In this document: positions 4,604 through 6,260 of the stretch, one piece after another | How the letters are laid out: every line of letters starts with the position of its first letter | Position numbering within the stretch: the first letter of the stretch is position 1 | Source of the DNA: DASRVA01 sp035550715 | GTDB taxonomy: Bacteria; Gemmatimonadota; Gemmatimonadetes; JACCXV01; JAHWKZ01 | Length of the DNA: 6,260 bases | Assembly: GCA_035550715.1 (NCBI GenBank) | Contig: DASZOP010000197.1 | Location: 1 to 6,260, forward strand | Direction: 5' to 3' | Program-made: the position numbers and the translations under genes | Notes under the pieces: generated by a model | The model's database searches: none | The model's input: only the letters and a program-made list of their open reading frames with translations | What the model was told of the DNA's origin: nothing

Positions 4604-6260
4604 GGCATCCGCGTGTGGAAGGCGTCCAGGTTCTCGAACCGCATGTAGTTGGCTAGGAACGCCAGCTCGATCATGCCGGTCGGCCCGTTCCGGTTCTTCC
4701 CGATGATGATCTCGGCGATCCCCTTCTTGTCGGTGCTCTCCGGATTGTAGTACTCGTCCCGGTACAGGAAGAGGACGAGATCGCTATCCTGCTCCAGGGA
4801 GTTGTGAACGACGACGTCGGCGGCCACGAAATTGTGGAGGCGTTCTACCGTGAGGTCGTATACCTGCGCCTCCCCATCCTTCTCGATCGACAGGATCGAA
4901 TCCCAGTACACGTCGCTGGTCGCCAAGCGAGCCAGATCGTCGGAATCGACAGCGTGCGCCACCCTCGCGGCACGGTCGCGGCTCATGCTCGACTTGTAGA
5001 GCGTCGTCCCGCAAAAAGAGGTGCCGATCGCCGCCTGCATCTGCCGAGTGGTCATCCCGGCCGTCCGCATCGCGGGAACTACGAATTCCCGCCAGGCTTG
5101 TATAGGCAGCAGATCGCGATTGGTATTCGAGATCTTAGCGCCCAGGTAATGCGCTACCGCCCTGCTGTGGACCACCTTCTGCTTTCCCAGCGCTCCGACG
5201 GTATTCAGGAAGCGAGTCAAGTCGTCCTTTCCCATTACAAGGACGTGGTATTGGTCCCGACCTTTGCCGCCTTGCGAATGACGCCGAAGGACAGCGTTGA
5301 TCTCCAGTCGAAGCAACAGGGACTGCACGTCCCGAGCGAGGCCTTCGCTGCTCGAGGAGTAGTAAACGTTGGGATACCCACCGTTCAGCCTGATGCACCC
5401 GTCAGTCGCCCACAGGTGTCTCAGGAATACGGAAATCCCACGGTTGGGTTGTTCGAACACCCTGGTCGGTACACGCTTCTCGTAGGATCGCAGTCCGAAG
5501 GCTCCTAGATCCTTCAACCATTCCGAAACCGGGTTATGGCGACGGTGTGTCAGTGGTTCTGTCGCACTCAAGTACACTTGATACCAATTGCGCTCTCGCT
5601 TGATTCGAGGGGCAACGCGTTTGCCAAAGACCTCTTTGGCAAGGATCGAGACGTCCTCGGCGAGTGCTTCCTCGTTCGTGGTGTACTGAATGGCGTGGCT
5701 TGGTAGTGTGCATCCATCTCCGATCAAGCGACCCAGGAGGGCCAGCTCCTCGTCCCCCATCGACGGTCTCGCCAGGTGATCGGGGAGCTTTCGCGGCAGG
5801 GCGATCCGGTCTTCAAGACTCAGTTCGTCGAGTCGCTTCCAACCGTCGATCGTAAGAAACCGATGATTCCGCGTGGCCCGAATGGAGCGTCCGAGCCGGG
5901 TCGTCAGCCGAAGCACCGGTTTGTACCCGGTGGCAAAGGCGCGCTCGACCCGGGCGCATTCGAACTTCCAGGTCGCGGTGTTCAACCCGAGGACCTGGAA
6001 CCCGCTCCGACCCTCTAGCTCAGCAATAGGCCGATAGCGGCCTTCCTGCGGTAGATAGACCCCCGTCTCGGCCGTCAGACAACCGCTTTCTCTCAGGTCC
6101 GCCAGCCGCGGCCGCTGGTCCGCGCGATGCTCCGGACCACGCGAGAGCTGAGACAGCGCGATCACCGGGATGTTGAGCTCCTTGGCCAGCGCCTTCAGGG
6201 AGCGGCTGATCTCGGTGATCTCCTGCTGCCGGCTCTCGGCGCGCATGCCGCTCTCCATGA
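4600..6260 (-). CDS. dnaB: Replicative DNA helicase DnaB, C-terminal part, interrupted by an intein (5' end outside window)
   Basis: DnaB is the hexameric ATP-driven helicase that unwinds DNA at the replication fork. Only the end of its RecA-like ATPase domain is visible. The N-extein begins ESGMRAESRQQEI and continues through the typical NIPVIALSQLSR stretch to RPRLADLRESG at 6082. The C-extein resumes at 4800 with SLEQDSDLVLFLYRDEYYN, then GIAEIIIGKNRNGPTG, and ends FENLDAFHTRMP with a TGA at 4600-4602. Joining the two parts restores the family motif LRESG-S-(I/L)EQD without gap or frameshift. The ATG at 6256-6258 is internal, because the reading frame and the DnaB homology continue past the window edge. 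The insertion is a 427-residue intein, described separately. The stop overlaps the radA start. Identity is essentially certain; the N-terminal domain and Walker A motif cannot be seen. Confidence 0.96.
   Translation of the reverse strand, partial: MESGMRAESRQQEITEISRSLKALAKELNIPVIALSQLSRGPEHRADQRPRLADLRESGCLTAETGVYLPQEGRYRPIAELEGRSGFQVLGLNTATWKFECARVERAFATGYKPVLRLTTRLGRSIRATRNHRFLTIDGWKRLDELSLEDRIALPRKLPDHLARPSMGDEELALLGRLIGDGCTLPSHAIQYTTNEEALAEDVSILAKEVFGKRVAPRIKRERNWYQVYLSATEPLTHRRHNPVSEWLKDLGAFGLRSYEKRVPTRVFEQPNRGISVFLRHLWATDGCIRLNGGYPNVYYSSSSEGLARDVQSLLLRLEINAVLRRHSQGGKGRDQYHVLVMGKDDLTRFLNTVGALGKQKVVHSRAVAHYLGAKISNTNRDLLPIQAWREFVVPAMRTAGMTTRQMQAAIGTSFCGTTLYKSSMSRDRAARVAHAVDSDDLARLATSDVYWDSILSIEKDGEAQVYDLTVERLHNFVAADVVVHNSLEQDSDLVLFLYRDEYYNPESTDKKGIAEIIIGKNRNGPTGMIELAFLANYMRFENLDAFHTRMP
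4948..5064 (-). other. Possible helix-turn-helix DNA-recognition segment between endonuclease and C-terminal splicing block
   Basis: Intein residues of about 340-378 read TAGMTTRQMQAAIGTSFCG followed by TTLYKSSMSRDRAARVAHAV. The pattern (short helix, TTRQMQAAIG turn, then a second Arg-rich helix) resembles a small helix-turn-helix or recognition module. It lies after the endonuclease core and before the DVYWDSI strand that returns to the Hint fold. Some inteins carry an extra DNA-recognition region that helps the endonuclease hold its long target. The assignment rests on sequence pattern only; it could instead be a linker subdomain of the endonuclease. Confidence 0.4.
5176..5745 (-). other. 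LAGLIDADG homing endonuclease domain within the DnaB intein
   Basis: This is roughly intein residues 113-302. The first LAGLIDADG helix is LLGRLIGDG at residues 115-123, with acidic D122. The second is FLRHLWATDG at 219-228, with D227. The two are about 104 residues apart, as in a single-chain, two-repeat enzyme. Both catalytic aspartates and the glycines after them are kept, and the frame is intact. Known enzymes of this family cut intein-free alleles of the host gene so that repair copies the intein in; here the expected target would be an uninterrupted dnaB allele at the codons for LRESG/S. Domain edges are approximate. Cleavage activity is inferred. Confidence 0.85.

Larger units (their letters stand above)
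4801..6081 (-). mobile_element. DnaB intein, 427 aa, Hint splicing domain plus LAGLIDADG homing endonuclease
   Basis: This in-frame protein-splicing element cuts itself out of DnaB and joins the exteins. It starts with Cys1 (codon 6079-6081, CLTAETGVYL), right after LRESG. Block B is GRSIRATRNHRFLT, with the TxxH pair T70/H73. The C-terminal blocks are VYDLTVERLHNFVA and VVVHN, ending in His426-Asn427, followed by Ser+1 at 4798-4800. All residues needed for standard class 1 splicing are therefore present. Residues 113-302 form a LAGLIDADG endonuclease. From memory, the stretch NHRFLTIDGWKRLDELSL and the later SDVYWDSI are almost the same as in the Synechocystis DnaB intein, which sits at the same LRESG/S site. 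Sampled G+C is lower than in flanking genes, fitting horizontal arrival. The intein appears active, but this is inferred from motifs only. Confidence 0.96.

Noticed and set aside
3392..4648. 418-codon plus-strand open frame opposite radA
   Set aside because: It mirrors the radA codons and has low-complexity composition without any domain; radA on the other strand is certain.
4804..5508. Plus-strand 234-codon open frame inside the intein region as a separate gene
   Set aside because: It is antisense to the intein, whose splicing and endonuclease motifs are continuous in the minus frame. No motif or ribosome site supports the plus-strand frame.

Overview
The window comes from a high-GC bacterial chromosome: several 60-base lines counted by eye in radA run at about 70% G+C. 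It is a compact housekeeping block in which every supported gene lies on the minus strand. In transcription order, right to left, these are the end of dnaB (replicative helicase, carrying an intein), radA (recombination/branch-migration ATPase), a membrane PIN/TRAM protein of the YacL type, ispD and ispF (two steps of the MEP isoprenoid pathway), and the beginning of thrC (threonine synthase). dnaB enters at the right edge without its 5' part, and thrC leaves at the left edge without its 3' part. The radA-yacL-ispD-ispF order resembles the well-known Firmicutes neighbourhood, but disA is absent and dnaB sits directly in front of radA. I cannot assign a phylum from this alone; a high-GC, non-actinobacterial lineage using the MEP pathway is the safest description.

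Right part (4600-6260): the C-terminal RecA-fold half of DnaB is interrupted at the LRESG/S site by an in-frame 427-residue intein (4801-6081). It has complete splicing blocks (Cys1, TxxH, terminal His-Asn, Ser+1) and a two-motif LAGLIDADG endonuclease. The lines sampled inside the intein run at about 53-65% G+C, well below the host genes, which suggests acquisition by transfer.

Middle (2093-4603): radA starts with GTG inside the dnaB stop (GTGA). A 72-base gap, the only real intergenic space here, holds a strong Shine-Dalgarno sequence for the yacL-like gene. That protein has four predicted membrane segments, a PIN domain whose acidic active-site residues are mostly replaced, and a well-kept TRAM domain.

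Left part (1-2096): ispD, ispF and thrC follow with overlaps of 4, 7 and 4 bases. ispD has no ATG, GTG or TTG that would include its conserved N-terminal nucleotide-binding loop. Its best start is a CTG overlapping the yacL stop (CTGA). The block therefore looks like one translationally coupled transcription unit, possibly with a second promoter before yacL. No RNA genes, CRISPR arrays, insertion sequences or unknown multi-gene systems are visible. The points worth a second look are the intein, the degenerate PIN domain and the ispD start.
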